Assembly (NCBI RefSeq): GCF_013141915.1
Contig: NZ_SROX01000014.1
Span: 62,001-126,000, forward strand
DNA length: 64,000 nucleotides
Direction of reading: 5' to 3'
Origin: Cupriavidus necator
GTDB lineage: Bacteria; Pseudomonadota; Gammaproteobacteria; Burkholderiales; Burkholderiaceae
The notes under the pieces were generated by a model that saw nothing but the letters and a program-made list of their open reading frames with translations, did no database searches and had not been told where the DNA came from. This document shows, in pieces, positions 40,257 through 48,869 of this stretch. Position numbers and translations under genes: made by a program. The stretch's first letter is position 1. Every line of letters begins with the position of its first letter.

Positions 40257-41114
40257 TCAGTTCGGCACGCGCTCGTCGTGCTCGCTCGGGTGCGGCGGGG
40301 TGCCGTCATGTGACGGTTGGTCCCGCGCCCCGTCCGGAGGGGGTGCAGCCGGTTCGGTGGCATCGCCCGAACCCGTCTCGGCAGCCGCCGGCGGCAGCGG
40401 CTGCGCATCAAAGCCATTGGCGCTGTCTGCGAGCGCGGCGACTTCGCCTTCCCGCCCGGATGCCGCCTCGCCCGTTGCCGATGTATCAGCCGGGGAACCC
40501 GGCTCGGCAAAGGCTTCCTCGTCGGCGCTGGCCGGCTTGTGCGCCGCCAGGTCTTCGAAATTGATCGCCTGTTGCTCCAGCAAGGCGGCCTGCGCCTGCG
40601 CCTGGGCGTCTTCCAGCGGAGGCAGCTCGTCGAGCGTGCGCAGCCCGAGGTCGTCCAGGAACGCCTTGGTGGTGGCATACAGCGCCGGGCGGCCCGGCAC
40701 GTCGCGGTGGCCAATCACCTCGATCCAGCTGCGGTCCTCGAGCTTCTTGATCACTTCCGTACTGACGGTCACGCCGCGGATTTCCTCGATATCGCCGCGA
40801 GTCACCGGCTGCCGGTAGGCAATGATTGCCAGGGTCTCCATCACGGCGCGCGAGTATTTTGGCGGCTTTTCCGGATTCAGGCGGTCGAGGTATTCCCGCA
40901 TTTCGGGCCGGCTCTGGAACCGCCAGCCGCTGGCCAGCGCCACCAGTTCCACGCCGCGCGGGCGCCAGTCCTGGCGCAGTTCGTCCAGCAGTACGCGGAT
41001 GGTGTCTGCGCCGACGTCATCGTCGAACAGGCGGCGCAGATCGTTGACGCGCAACGGTTCCTGCGCGCAGATCAGCGCCGTCTCGAGGACGATCTTCGCC
41101 TCTTGGGTATTCAT
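40257..41114 (-). CDS. scpB: Segregation and condensation protein ScpB
   Basis: A 285-residue partner of SMC and ScpA in chromosome condensation. Two winged-helix domains span residues 5-170: KIVLETALICAQEPLRVNDL, then VALASGWRFQSRPEMREYLDRL, and the signature ETLAIIAYRQPVTRGDIEEIRGV with RDVPGRPALYATTKAFLD. The last 110 residues are an acidic, proline-rich, disordered tail not found in short ScpBs. scpA is not adjacent in this window. It is followed by rluB in the same operon. Confidence 0.94.
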   Translation of the reverse strand: MNTQEAKIVLETALICAQEPLRVNDLRRLFDDDVGADTIRVLLDELRQDWRPRGVELVALASGWRFQSRPEMREYLDRLNPEKPPKYSRAVMETLAIIAYRQPVTRGDIEEIRGVTVSTEVIKKLEDRSWIEVIGHRDVPGRPALYATTKAFLDDLGLRTLDELPPLEDAQAQAQAALLEQQAINFEDLAAHKPASADEEAFAEPGSPADTSATGEAASGREGEVAALADSANGFDAQPLPPAAAETGSGDATEPAAPPPDGARDQPSHDGTPPHPSEHDERVPN

Positions 41115-41703
41115 GTTGATGGTGTGCAGCCTGTCTTTGCACCTGCTCCCGGACGGATCCGGGGCACCGGAGATTTTGGATACAGCGGTGCCAAAGCCAC
41201 CGCCATCTCATTGCGCAGCGAGCCGGATACCTGCTGTACCCAAGCCGTGCACTTCCCTTTCTTTGCATCGAGTTGCCGGGTCGTTCCGGCAGGAGATCGT
41301 CCGCATGCCGTCATGGACCGGCCAGCGAACCTCTTGCGTCGCTCGTCCGCATCCAGCCGGACATCGCGGTCGGCGAACTGAACGCCTCGGACGCAAGAAA
41401 ATACGGGTATCGGGAGCAAGGCCGGCATCTACCACGCCGCAGTGCCAACCGGACTTTTGAACCAGATCTTTTGAACCGGATGGACCGCGGGGACTGGCGA
41501 CCATCGAAAGCCTTCCGCTTTCCGCGTCCCGAGCACGCCTTCGGGTATGAAGGCCGCCAGGCGCTGCTCGCCGCTGCTTACCGCAGCCTGTCTGACTCCG
41601 CGCGATACCGCAATGTAGGCGATTGTATGGCATTCCCGCCTCCGCCTGCAACCATCATCCTGTTTGCGCGCGGCGCCAACGCCGCACGATGGACCGCGTG
41701 GCG
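41115..41703. other. Intergenic stretch without a supportable gene
   Basis: This 589-base gap contains open frames on both strands, but none with a binding site, recognisable protein sequence or good codon usage. A minus-strand TACAAT at 41627-41622 with TTGCAG 18 bases upstream might serve scpB from afar. A pair of direct repeats, CTTTTGAACCRGA, lies at 41454-41466 and 41468-41480. Confidence 0.5.
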
Positions 41704-42462
41704 TCAAAACACCAGGCAAAAGCCCTGTTCCGCCAGCGAATGTGGCAGCAGCACCGCTCGCGCAATGCCCAGACCACCGAACGCCATCACGGCAAGGCCC
41801 GCGCCCAGGCGCACGCCCGGGCGCCTGGACCACAGTCTGAGATAGCCCGACAGCCCGGACAGCACCAGCAGGTTCGGCAACGTGCCAAGGCCGAATACGC
41901 CCATGACCAACGCGCCGGAGCCGGCATTGCCCGCCAGCAGCGCCAGCGTCAGCGCGCCGTAAACCATGCCGCACGGCACCAGCCCCCATGCCAGGCCCAC
42001 GCCATAACGCCGCGCCAGCCCGCTGCGCGCCCGCACGAAGGCCGGCATCGCGCCGCCAAGGCCACCGAGCCGGCCGGCCACGGCAGCGCCGGTGTGCGCC
42101 GCCAGCCGTTCGAGCCAGTTCACGGTAAAGGTGCTGCCACGCAGCAGGCGCCAGCCGGACCACAGCAGCATCAGGCTGCCAGCACCAAAGAGCCAGCGCT
42201 GCAAGGGCAGATAGTCCTGCTTCCAGGCGGTGGCGCCGGCGGCACCGAGCGCGGCGCCAAGCAGCATATAGGTCGAAATCCTGCCCAAGTGCATCACCAA
42301 TAACTCGCCAAGCCAGGCAGTCCGGTTGCGTACCAGGCTGACCGGGGCCGCCGTGCCGCGCCGCTGCTCCACGGCCAGCGCCACGCCGCCGCACATGGCG
42401 GCGCAGTGCACCCCGCCTAACAGCGCAAGCAGAAAAACGCTGATCAATACTCCGAATGTCAA
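41704..42462 (-). CDS. TauE/SafE-like membrane protein next to fnr
   Basis: A 252-residue inner-membrane protein with six or seven hydrophobic segments. Conserved cysteine motifs sit at membrane edges: GGVHCAAMCGGVA near the N-terminus and LAWGLVPCGMVYGAL in the middle. These are the hallmarks of the DsbD/CcdA-like branch of the sulfite-exporter TauE/SafE family, often found in cbb3 oxidase clusters and suspected in copper or thiol handling. The start is TTG at 42462 with GGGAG seven bases upstream; no ATG fits. It is divergent from fnr. Confidence 0.83.
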   Translation of the reverse strand: MTFGVLISVFLLALLGGVHCAAMCGGVALAVEQRRGTAAPVSLVRNRTAWLGELLVMHLGRISTYMLLGAALGAAGATAWKQDYLPLQRWLFGAGSLMLLWSGWRLLRGSTFTVNWLERLAAHTGAAVAGRLGGLGGAMPAFVRARSGLARRYGVGLAWGLVPCGMVYGALTLALLAGNAGSGALVMGVFGLGTLPNLLVLSGLSGYLRLWSRRPGVRLGAGLAVMAFGGLGIARAVLLPHSLAEQGFCLVF

Positions 42463-42539
42463 TTCTGTCTCCCTGCCGGATCACATCGCACGTAAAATGC
42501 CCATATCGTGCCCCGCTGCCATTTCTTGCAGGTTTCCAA

Positions 42540-43265
42540 TTGCTCACCTCCATCCCCATTACCGAGATGTCGCCCCGCTGCTCCACCTGTGCAATGGGAC
42601 AGCTGTGCCTTCCGGTTGGCATGTCGCAGCAAGACCTCGTCAAGATCGACACGCTGGTGCAGGAACGCATCCGCGTGCACAAGGGGGAAACCCTCTACCG
42701 CATGGGCGATCCGCTCACTGCGGTCTATGCCATCCGCTTCGGTACGCTGAAGACGCATGTCACCACTGAAGACGGACGTTCGCAGATTACCGGGTTTCAC
42801 CTGCCCGGCGAAATCGTCGGCCTCGACGGCCTGGGCGAGATGCAGCATGCGTCCGATGCGACCGCGCTGGAAGATACCGAGGTATGCGTGGTGCGCATGA
42901 ACGATCTGCAGTCGCTGTCGGCCGACTTGCCTTCGCTGCAGCAGCAGTTCCTGCGCTTGATGGGCAAGGAAATCACGCACGACCAGTTGATGCTGGTCAC
43001 GCTCGGCTCCATGCGCGCCGAGGAACGCCTGGCCGCCTTCCTGATCAATCTGTCGGAGCGCCTGTCGGCGCGTGGTTATTCGGCCTCCGAGTTCGTGATG
43101 CGCATGAGCCGCGAAGAGATCGGCAGCTACCTCGGGCTGAAGCTCGAGACCGTCAGCCGGCTGTTCTCGCGTTTTGCCGAGGCCGGGCTAATCCAGATCC
43201 GCCAGCGACATGTCAAGCTGGTGGACATGGACGGCATCAAGCAACTCTACAGCCGCAGTTGCTAA
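42540..43265 (+). CDS. fnr: Fnr, oxygen-sensing transcriptional regulator
   Basis: A 241-residue CRP-family regulator with a [4Fe-4S] cluster that activates anaerobic and microaerobic genes. The N-terminal cysteines CSTCAMGQLC have the C-x2-C-x5-C spacing of E. coli C20/C23/C29, and the fourth ligand lies in EDTEVCVVRM. The effector domain has ITGFHLPGEIVGLDGLGEM; the DNA-binding helix is EEIGSYLGLKLETVSRLFSRF, with the FNR-specific E/S/R contacts. I start at TTG 42540 (MLTSIPITEMSPRC) with AGG eight bases upstream; ATG 42567 is the alternative and keeps all cysteines. Two perfect FNR boxes lie before ccoN and ccoI nearby. Confidence 0.95.
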   Translation: MLTSIPITEMSPRCSTCAMGQLCLPVGMSQQDLVKIDTLVQERIRVHKGETLYRMGDPLTAVYAIRFGTLKTHVTTEDGRSQITGFHLPGEIVGLDGLGEMQHASDATALEDTEVCVVRMNDLQSLSADLPSLQQQFLRLMGKEITHDQLMLVTLGSMRAEERLAAFLINLSERLSARGYSASEFVMRMSREEIGSYLGLKLETVSRLFSRFAEAGLIQIRQRHVKLVDMDGIKQLYSRSC

Positions 43266-43274
43266 AGCATCGCG

Positions 43275-43308
43275 GCGTTGCCGCGCCGGCCTGCGGCGCC
43301 GGCAACGC
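43275..43308. other. GC-rich hairpin between convergent fnr and the cco operon
   Basis: GCGTTGCC (43275-43282) pairs with GGCAACGC (43301-43308) and the loop can pair further. No T-run on either strand. It may weakly separate the two convergent transcripts. Confidence 0.4.
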
Positions 43309-43332
43309 GGTGGTCCCTGTTCTATTGCCTTC

Positions 43333-43578
43333 CTATTCCAGCTCGTCGGTATCGGCGAGCCGCGTCGGCATGGTGTATAGCGTCAGCCCGCTGGACAAGG
43401 CGCAGAACACCCACGCCAGCAGGAAGCCAACGGTATAGACCGACTCGCGCGACGATTCGATCGGATGGCCGAAGAATTTCAGGTCACCCGGATCGACGAC
43501 GGAAAAAACCGTTGCCGTCGCCAGGCCGGCCATCAGAAAGCCTGGCCACAACACCCACATCAGCCAGCGCAACCTCAT
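43333..43578 (-). CDS. Small membrane protein at the end of the cco operon
   Basis: An 81-residue protein with two hydrophobic helices: LMWVLWPGFLMAGLATATVF and VGFLLAWVFCALSSGLTLY. A short loop between them contains VVDPGDLKFFGHPIESSRES. Its ATG overlaps the stop of the FixH-like gene by four bases, so it is translationally coupled and probably helps cbb3 assembly or stability. I recognise no named family. Confidence 0.78.
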   Translation of the reverse strand: MRLRWLMWVLWPGFLMAGLATATVFSVVDPGDLKFFGHPIESSRESVYTVGFLLAWVFCALSSGLTLYTMPTRLADTDELE

Positions 43579-43784
43579 GGCTGCCTCGCTGCCGCAGGCC
43601 TGGGCGGCACAGCTTCGCCTTTCTCCACCACCAGGCCATGCCGCGTCGCGCCCTGCACCGGCATGTCGGGGTGCGCCGACGCCAGCCAGATCGTCACGCC
43701 GCACGCCACCATGGCTGCCAGCGGACCACTCATCAGCAGCCACGGCCACGGTTCCTTCCACCACGGATTGCCTTGCCGAGTCAT
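43575..43784 (-). CDS. Short FixH/CcoH-like assembly protein
   Basis: A 69-residue protein starting NPWWKEPWPWLLMSGPLAAM, which matches the N-terminus of FixH/CcoH, followed by one membrane helix (VACGVTIWLASAHPD). Typical FixH has a further periplasmic domain of about 100 residues; here the chain ends after RHGLVVEKGEAVPPRPAAARQP. Either the periplasmic part is dispensable in this lineage or it is supplied by the overlapping next gene. It follows ccoG by 42 bases. Confidence 0.8.
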   Translation of the reverse strand: MTRQGNPWWKEPWPWLLMSGPLAAMVACGVTIWLASAHPDMPVQGATRHGLVVEKGEAVPPRPAAARQP

Positions 43785-43826
43785 CTTGCCCCCTTCATCT
43801 TGGCGACTACGTCCGAGTCCCCAGCT

Positions 43827-45299
43827 TCACAAATCGCGCGGCACGATAAAACTGGTGGATTGCCGGATTTCGGCATGCCCCTCCTCCGTGCCTGCGCTCG
43901 TTACTGTTACGTTAATCTTGTGCGTGCCCTGTGTGGCGGCCTCGATCGGTACGCGGACGCGGATCGGCAGCAACCGGTTGGACGTCGGCGCCAGCGATTC
44001 GGCCTGCTTGTCGTATTCGACCGTCAGGCCCTTCAGTTCATCGCTGTCGGCGCGCACGCGGATCTGCATCGGCGCTTCCGTGGTGTTGATCAGCTGAAGC
44101 CGATAGACGTTCTCGATCCAGCGCCCGTCCACCTCCCGCCCCAGCGCGCCGCGGTCGCGGATGATGTCGACCTTCAGCGGCGTGCGCAGCATGATTGAGG
44201 CCATGAAGCCCGCCAGTAGCGCCACCCAGACCACCGAGTAGATGACCACGCGCGGACGCAGCAGGCGCTTGCGCGATGCCGCCGCGGAAAGAGCCTTGCG
44301 CATCGCGTTTTCCGAGGTGTACCGGATCAGCCCCCGCGGGTAGTCCATCTTGTCCATGACCTGGTTGCAGGCGTCGATGCAGGCGCCGCAGCCAATGCAT
44401 TCGTACTGCAGGCCATCGCGGATGTCGATGCCGGTTGGACACACCTGCACGCAGATGCTGCAGTTGACACAATCGCCCAGCCCGGCCTGGCGATGGTCGG
44501 TCTTGCGCGAGCGGCTGCCGCGCGGCTCGCCACGGCCAACGTCGTAGGTGACGACGTAGGTGTCGCGATCCACCATCACGCTCTGGAAACGCGCGTAAGG
44601 ACACATGTACTTGCACACCTGCTCGCGCATGAAGCCCGCGTTGCCCCACGTGGCAAACGCATAGAACAGCATCCAGAACGCTTGCCAGGGCCCCAGCGAC
44701 AGTGCCAGCACCTCGCCGCCCAGTTCGCGGATCGGCGCGAAGTAGCCGATGAATGTGAAGCCGGTCCAGAGTGCAATCAGCACCCACAGGAAATGCTTGG
44801 TGGCCTTGATGCGGACTTTGCGCAGGCTCCAAGGATCGCCATCGAGACGGATGCGGGCAATGCGGTCGCCTTCGACCCGCCGCTCGATCCACATGAAGAT
44901 CTCGGTATAGACCGTTTGCGGGCAGGCGTAGCCGCAGAACAGCCGCCCCGCGATCGCCGTGAACAGGAACAGCGCCAATGCGGAGATGACCAGCAGCACG
45001 GCCAGGTAGATCACGTCCTGCGGCCACAGCACCAGCCCGAAGATATAGAACTTGCGCTCGCCAAGGTCAAACAGCACGGCCTGGCGTCCATTCCATTGGA
45101 GCCAGGGCGTGCCGTAGTAGATAAGCTGGGTCAGGATCACCAGCCACACTCGCCAGCTGGAGAACGCGCCCGTCACCGAGCGCGGATAAATCTTGCGGCG
45201 GACCTCGTAAAGGGTTTCGTCCGAGGTCTCGCCCGGCGCAGCGGCCGACCGCTGCAGGTCGGCCGCCCGGGCCACTTCTTCGGTGCCGGGGGCGTTCAT
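43827..45299 (-). CDS. ccoG: CcoG/FixG, cbb3 oxidase accessory iron-sulfur protein
   Basis: A 490-residue inner-membrane protein that reduces copper for delivery to cbb3 oxidase. About five membrane helices carry the motifs RLFCGYACPQTVYTEIFMWI and EQVCKYMCPYARFQS. Two 4Fe-4S clusters follow in GDCVNCSICVQVCPTGID and YECIGCGACIDACNQVMDK. The C-terminus is a periplasmic Ig-like IG_FixG domain (VYRLQLINTTEAPMQIRVRA). It lies 49 bases after ccoP in the same operon. Confidence 0.96.
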   Translation of the reverse strand: MNAPGTEEVARAADLQRSAAAPGETSDETLYEVRRKIYPRSVTGAFSSWRVWLVILTQLIYYGTPWLQWNGRQAVLFDLGERKFYIFGLVLWPQDVIYLAVLLVISALALFLFTAIAGRLFCGYACPQTVYTEIFMWIERRVEGDRIARIRLDGDPWSLRKVRIKATKHFLWVLIALWTGFTFIGYFAPIRELGGEVLALSLGPWQAFWMLFYAFATWGNAGFMREQVCKYMCPYARFQSVMVDRDTYVVTYDVGRGEPRGSRSRKTDHRQAGLGDCVNCSICVQVCPTGIDIRDGLQYECIGCGACIDACNQVMDKMDYPRGLIRYTSENAMRKALSAAASRKRLLRPRVVIYSVVWVALLAGFMASIMLRTPLKVDIIRDRGALGREVDGRWIENVYRLQLINTTEAPMQIRVRADSDELKGLTVEYDKQAESLAPTSNRLLPIRVRVPIEAATQGTHKINVTVTSAGTEEGHAEIRQSTSFIVPRDL

Positions 45300-45348
45300 G
45301 GGCAGCTTCTCCCGCGGGCCAACAGCGCCCGCTCAGATGAGTCGTCGA

Positions 45349-46272
45349 TCATTGCGCGGCTCCGGCTCCGGCTCCGGTATTGGACAATCCCCACACATAG
45401 GCCGTCAGCATGCGGATGCGTTCAGGCGTCAGGATTTCCTCGTGTGCCGGCATATGGTTGTTGTGGCCCTTCAGGATGGCTTCGACGATGCTGGCCTCCG
45501 AGCTGCCATAGAGCCAGACATTGTCCGACAGGTTCGGCGCACCGAGGGCCTGGTTGCCCTTGCCGCCAGAGCCATGGCAGGCCACGCAGGTGGTCTTGAA
45601 CGTCCCTTCGCCACGCGACGCGCGGATCGGATCCGACGACAGCCCCGACAGCGAACGCACATACTGCGCCACATCGCCCGCCTGCTTGGCATCGATGGAT
45701 GCGCCGAACGGCGGCATCACGCCGTTGCGGCCCTTGGTGATGGTCTGGCGGATGGTGTCCGGCTCGCCGCCGTACAACCAGTCGCCATCGGTCAGGTTGG
45801 GGAAACCCCGGCTGCCACGCGCGTCCGAGCCATGGCACTGCGCGCAGTAGTTCAGGAACAGGCGCTGGCCGATCTCGCGCGCCTGCGGGTCCGCCGCCAC
45901 TTGCTTGACGTCCATCTTCAGGTACTTGGCGTAGATCTCGTTCTGCATCCGCTCCTGCGCCGCGCGGTGCGCGGCCAACTCGCCCTGCGTGGAGAACTTC
46001 AGCACGCCGGCGTACGAACCCAGGCCCGGATACAGCACGAGATAGGCCAGGCCGAAGATGCAGGCCAGCAGGAACATCCACATCCACCAGCGCGGCAGCG
46101 GGTTGTTCAGCTCGCGCAGGTCGCCGTCCCATACATGGCCGGTATCCTCGGTGCCACCGGCGGTCTTGGTGATCTTGCGTTGCGAAAACAGCAGCCATAC
46201 GCACCAGACGATGCCGATGAGCGCAATGGCGGCAATGTAGTAACTCCAGAATTCGGAAATGAAATCGCTCAT
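45349..46272 (-). CDS. ccoP: Cytochrome c oxidase cbb3 subunit III (dihaem)
   Basis: A 307-residue membrane-anchored dihaem cytochrome that passes electrons to CcoN. Two N-terminal helices surround a cytoplasmic loop: AAIALIGIVWCVWLLFSQRK, then NPLPRWWMWMFLLACIFGLAYLV. The haem motifs are NYCAQCHGSDARG and TTCVACHGSGGKG, each with its downstream methionine (GVMPPFG, NHMPAHE). It starts two bases after ccoQ. Confidence 0.97.
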   Translation of the reverse strand: MSDFISEFWSYYIAAIALIGIVWCVWLLFSQRKITKTAGGTEDTGHVWDGDLRELNNPLPRWWMWMFLLACIFGLAYLVLYPGLGSYAGVLKFSTQGELAAHRAAQERMQNEIYAKYLKMDVKQVAADPQAREIGQRLFLNYCAQCHGSDARGSRGFPNLTDGDWLYGGEPDTIRQTITKGRNGVMPPFGASIDAKQAGDVAQYVRSLSGLSSDPIRASRGEGTFKTTCVACHGSGGKGNQALGAPNLSDNVWLYGSSEASIVEAILKGHNNHMPAHEEILTPERIRMLTAYVWGLSNTGAGAGAAQ

Positions 46273-46274
46273 GG

Positions 46275-46439
46275 CTAGGGGTTCCGGCTCGATGTTGTCG
46301 TAGTTTCGTCAGGCAGCGCGAACGGCAGCAAGGCCGATTCGCGGTTGGCGGCCTGGCGGCCGGCGGACCAGGCCCACCAGCAGATGCCGAGAAAGACAAC
46401 CATGGACACGACAGTCGCAATGGCGGTGATCATGGCCAT
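46275..46439 (-). CDS. ccoQ: cbb3 oxidase small subunit CcoQ
   Basis: A 54-residue single-helix protein beginning MAMITAIATVVSMVVFLGIC, then WWAWSAGRQAANRESALLPF. It stabilises the complex and the CcoP association. GGAGTAA lies just before the ATG at 46439; a second ATG two codons later is an alternative. Exact spacing (three bases after ccoO, two before ccoP) and the FLGICWWAW motif identify it. Confidence 0.9.
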   Translation of the reverse strand: MAMITAIATVVSMVVFLGICWWAWSAGRQAANRESALLPFALPDETTTTSSRNP

Positions 46440-46442
46440 GGC

Positions 46443-47102
46443 TTACTCCTTCGGTGCCGCGGCGACGGCATCGACGCGGACGTTGCGGCGGTTGGTCCCG
46501 AGGCCTTGCAGGTAGGCAACCAGCGCGTCCTCTTCGGTCTTGCCTTTCAGTTCTTCCGGGGCCTTCGCAATCTCGGCGTCGGTGTACGGCACGCCCAGCC
46601 TGACCAGCGCACGCATGCGCGCCTGGATATCAGTGGTGGGCAGCTCGGCCTTTTCCAGCCACGGGTACGATGGCATCACGGATTCCGGCACCACGTCGCG
46701 CGGATTGCGCAGGTGGATGCGTTGCCAGTCGTCGGAGTAGCGTCCGCCCACGCGCGCCAGATCGGGGCCGGTGCGCTTGGAGCCCCACAGGAACGGATGG
46801 TCGTAGACCGACTCGCCAGCGGTGGAGTAATGGCCGTAGCGTTCGGTCTCGGCCTGCAGCGTACGCACCTGCTGCGAGTGGCAGCCGACGCAGCCTTCGC
46901 GGATATAGATATCGCGCCCCATCAGCCGCAGCGGCGAATACGGCGTGATGCCCGGGTCCGGCTCGGTGGTGGAGTGCTGGAAGAACAGCGGCACGATCTG
47001 GACCAGACCTGCGATGCTGACCACGAGGATCGTGCAGATGATCAGCCAGCCGATGTTCTTCTCCAGCGTTTCGTGGGAAAAGAAGCGTTGTTTGTCGGAC
47101 AT
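46443..47102 (-). CDS. ccoO: Cytochrome c oxidase cbb3 subunit II (monohaem)
   Basis: A 219-residue monohaem cytochrome. An N-terminal helix (IGWLIICTILVVSIAGLVQI) anchors it, the haem site is CVGCHSQQ at 71-75, and the axial methionine is probably within ESVMPSYPWLE. WQRIHLRNPRDVVPES is a CcoO landmark. It lies 18 bases after ccoN. Confidence 0.97.
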   Translation of the reverse strand: MSDKQRFFSHETLEKNIGWLIICTILVVSIAGLVQIVPLFFQHSTTEPDPGITPYSPLRLMGRDIYIREGCVGCHSQQVRTLQAETERYGHYSTAGESVYDHPFLWGSKRTGPDLARVGGRYSDDWQRIHLRNPRDVVPESVMPSYPWLEKAELPTTDIQARMRALVRLGVPYTDAEIAKAPEELKGKTEEDALVAYLQGLGTNRRNVRVDAVAAAPKE

Positions 47103-47120
47103 CTTTCTATCCTGGATTGA

Positions 47121-48569
47121 TCAGTGGGCAGAGGCGGCGATGCTGGCCGGAATCGGCGCATCCACGGCGGTCTTGCCGACAATGGTCTTGGCGATGTTGT
47201 AGGCCATCAGCAGCATGCCGGAGAGGAAACACATGCCACCCAGCAGGCGAATCAGATAGAACGGATACTTGGCCTTGACCGCTTCGACGAAGGCGTAGGT
47301 CAGCGTGCCATCAGGCTGCGTCGCGCGCCACATCAGGCCCTCCATGACCCCGGCAATCCACATCGAGGCGATATACAGCACCACGCCGATGGTGGCGATC
47401 CAGAAATGCCACTCGATCAGGCGCACGCTGTACATCTGCTTTTCCCCGAACAGCCGCGGGATCAGGTAGTACAGCGAACCGATGGAAATCATGGCGACCC
47501 AGCCCAGCGCGCCGGAGTGCACGTGGCCGATGGTCCAGTCCGTGTAGTGCGACAGCGCGTTGACGGTCTTGATCGACATCATCGAGCCTTCGAACGTGGA
47601 CATGCCGTAGAACGACAGCGCCACCACCAGGAACTTCAGGATCGGGTCGGTGCGCAGCTTGTGCCAGGCGCCCGACAGCGTCATGATGCCGTTGATCATG
47701 CCGCCCCACGAAGGCGCCAGCAGGATCAGCGAGAACACCATGCCAAGCGACTGCGCCCAGTCCGGCAGCGCGGTGTATTGCAGGTGGTGCGGACCGGCCC
47801 ACATGTAGGTGAAGTTCAGCGCCCAGAAGTGGACGATGGACAGGCGGTAGGAAAAGATCGGGCGCTCGGCCTGCTTGGGAATGAAGTAATACATCATCCC
47901 CAGGAAGCTGGTGGTCAGGAAGAAGCCGACGGCGTTATGGCCATACCACCACTGGATCATCGCGTCCTGCACGCCGGCATAGGCCGAGTAGGACTTCCAC
48001 ATCGACACCGGCATCTCGATGTTGTTGACGATGTGCAGCAGCGCGATGGTCAGGATGTAGGCGCCGAAGAACCAGTTGGCGACGTAGATATGCCGGGTCT
48101 TGCGCTTGACGATGGTGCCGAAGAATACGATCGCGTAGGCCACCCACACCGCGGTGATCAGCAGGTCGATGGGCCACTCGAGTTCGGCGTATTCCTTGGA
48201 GCTGGTGATGCCCAGCGGCAGCGTGATGGCGGCCGCGACGATGACCAGTTGCCAGCCCCAGAACGTGAACGCCGCGAGCGGGCCGCAGAACAGGCGGGCC
48301 TGGCAGGTGCGCTGGACCACGTAGTAAGACGTCGCAAACAGCGCGCTGCCGCCGAAGGCGAAGATTACCGCATTGGTATGTAATGGCCGCAAGCGGCCGA
48401 ACGACAGCCAGGGAGTATTGAAATTGAGTTCGGGCCAGATCAGCTGTGCTGCCAGCAGCACGCCGACGGCCATGCCGACGATCCCCCAGACTACCGTCAT
48501 GACAGCGAACTGTCTTACGACGCCGTAATTGAAGGTGTCGACGCGTGAAGACGCGGCAGTGACATCCAT
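47121..48569 (-). CDS. ccoN: Cytochrome c oxidase cbb3 catalytic subunit I
   Basis: A 482-residue, 12-helix oxidase subunit that reduces oxygen at high affinity and pumps protons. Haem and copper ligands are visible: LHTNAVIFAFGG (low-spin haem His), WWYGHNAVGFFLTTSFLG (CuB His with the cross-linked Tyr nearby), GPHHLQYTALPDWAQS (CuB His pair) and DWTIGHVHSGALGW (high-spin haem). It is the first gene of ccoNOQPG, under a class II FNR promoter. Confidence 0.97.
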   Translation of the reverse strand: MDVTAASSRVDTFNYGVVRQFAVMTVVWGIVGMAVGVLLAAQLIWPELNFNTPWLSFGRLRPLHTNAVIFAFGGSALFATSYYVVQRTCQARLFCGPLAAFTFWGWQLVIVAAAITLPLGITSSKEYAELEWPIDLLITAVWVAYAIVFFGTIVKRKTRHIYVANWFFGAYILTIALLHIVNNIEMPVSMWKSYSAYAGVQDAMIQWWYGHNAVGFFLTTSFLGMMYYFIPKQAERPIFSYRLSIVHFWALNFTYMWAGPHHLQYTALPDWAQSLGMVFSLILLAPSWGGMINGIMTLSGAWHKLRTDPILKFLVVALSFYGMSTFEGSMMSIKTVNALSHYTDWTIGHVHSGALGWVAMISIGSLYYLIPRLFGEKQMYSVRLIEWHFWIATIGVVLYIASMWIAGVMEGLMWRATQPDGTLTYAFVEAVKAKYPFYLIRLLGGMCFLSGMLLMAYNIAKTIVGKTAVDAPIPASIAASAH

Positions 48570-48616
48570 TCAGACCCCCAAAGCTTAGAGAAAATAAAAA
48601 TCCTACTGACAGTGTG

Positions 48617-48658
48617 ACTTTAGAAAAACCATGCCAAAGGTGCGTTGATCTTTATCAA
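48617..48658 (-). promoter_or_regulatory. FNR-dependent promoter of ccoN
   Basis: TTGAT-CTTT-ATCAA at 48645-48658 is a perfect FNR box. A minus-strand TAAAGT (48622-48617, four of six) is placed so that the box centre falls at about -41.5, the class II activation position. Start near 48610, some 40 bases before the ccoN ATG. Confidence 0.85.
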
Positions 48659-48720
48659 GCCGCTCCGGGACCGTCTTGAACCTGCGTGCGCGGCTCTGGT
48701 CCGAGGCACGCGCTGCAGGC

Positions 48721-48867
48721 TCACGGCCTGTCGTTGTCCAGCAGGATCGATTCGGCGGGCCGCTCCAAGTCGTCGTACTGCCCGGCATGAAGCGCCCACC
48801 ACAGCGCACCTGCGATGACCACCACGAGCACCAGGCTCAGCGGCACCAGCAGGTAAAGCGTTTCCAT
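48721..48867 (-). CDS. ccoS: cbb3 oxidase maturation protein CcoS
   Basis: A 48-residue single-helix protein: METLYLLVPLSLVLVVVIAG, then ALWWALHAGQYDDLERPAES and a short acidic end. The GQYDDLE motif after the helix is the CcoS signature. It is required for cofactor insertion into CcoN. It starts two bases after the ccoI stop. Confidence 0.93.
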   Translation of the reverse strand: METLYLLVPLSLVLVVVIAGALWWALHAGQYDDLERPAESILLDNDRP

Positions 48868-48869
48868 CG

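Noticed and set aside
41208..41845. Overlapping open frames on both strands between scpB and the TauE/SafE gene
   Set aside because: No ribosome binding site, no family motif, poor composition; one overlaps the conserved TauE/SafE gene.
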